Source of the DNA: Parabacteroides sp.
GTDB lineage: Bacteria; Bacteroidota; Bacteroidia; Bacteroidales; Tannerellaceae
Assembly: GCA_018054455.1 (NCBI GenBank)
Contig: JAGPJL010000002.1
Span: 22,046 to 86,045, forward strand
Reading direction: 5' to 3'
DNA length: 64,000 nucleotides
Shown here: positions 63,975-64,000 of the stretch, piece by piece
Layout: each line of letters begins with the position of its first letter
Position numbering within the stretch: the first letter of the stretch is position 1
Notes under the pieces: model-generated
The model's database searches: none
What the model saw: the letters and a program-made list of their open reading frames with translations, nothing else
Told to the model about the DNA's origin: nothing
Translations under genes and position numbers: made by a program

Positions 63975-64000
63975 GTGTATGTGAAGATATCCATAAAGAT

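Overview
The window is a low-GC (high-30s percent by eye), gene-dense chromosomal segment from a member of Bacteroidetes, almost certainly order Bacteroidales. The evidence is a complete bat (Bacteroides aerotolerance) operon, a six-gene Na+-translocating NADH:quinone reductase operon, menaquinone genes, Bacteroidetes-type promoters (TTG, about 20 bases, TAnnTTTG), and families largely confined to this phylum (DUF5103, paired DUF3857 proteins, HtpG and ClpC of Bacteroidetes type). Genus is not resolved. Parabacteroides, Dysgonomonas and relatives are plausible, but this is inference.

Layout. 1-9.1 kb: moxR, DUF58 gene, a BatD-related membrane protein, batA, batB, batC, batD, batE and a PAP2 phosphatase, all on + and closely spaced. 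9.2-10.8 kb: a small DNA-binding-like protein and a DUF2007-tandem Usp protein. 10.9-13.9 kb (minus): MgtC-like protein, pyrD, pyrK and an XRE regulator. Next comes a 900-base gene-free tract full of TACAAATGTA-like palindromes. 14.8-20.5 kb: holA and amn, a small PD-(D/E)XK nuclease, a GH9 lipoprotein, a tiny exported protein and a transglutaminase lipoprotein. 20.8-26.7 kb (minus): nqrABCDEF. 26.8-28.1 kb: a DUF5103 protein. 28.1-33.0 kb (minus): acn-icd-gltA, the oxidative branch of the TCA cycle from citrate to 2-oxoglutarate. 33.0-33.9 kb: a non-coding stretch with perfect palindromes and a 21-base periodic repeat. 33.9-36.2 kb: an SF1 helicase and a small XRE protein. 36.4-43.4 kb: a HAD-thioesterase fusion followed by menF, menD, menB, menC and menE. 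43.4-47.1 kb: two DUF3857/transglutaminase-like proteins. 47.5-52.2 kb: GH84, serB, a Dabb protein and a C_GCAxxG_C_C protein. 52.2-56.1 kb (minus): a TPR protein and gyrA. 56.3-63.6 kb: clpC, htpG and a patatin/beta-barrel protein. 63.65-63.93 kb: three tandem tRNA-Arg(ACG) genes.

How it fits together. The men genes make the quinone that Na+-NQR reduces, and the TCA genes feed 2-oxoglutarate synthesis. The bat operon, Usp, ClpC and HtpG are envelope or stress functions. No CRISPR array, insertion sequence, prophage or integrative element was recognised. Most of the window is core genome.

Items most worth a second look: the motif-rich tract at 13.9-14.8 kb upstream of an XRE gene; the palindromes and 21-base repeats at 33.3-33.5 kb; the MenI-like domain fused to a HAD phosphatase at the head of the men operon; an apparent G19-C56 to A19-U56 exchange in all three tRNA-Arg genes; and an active/degenerate pair of transglutaminase-like proteins.
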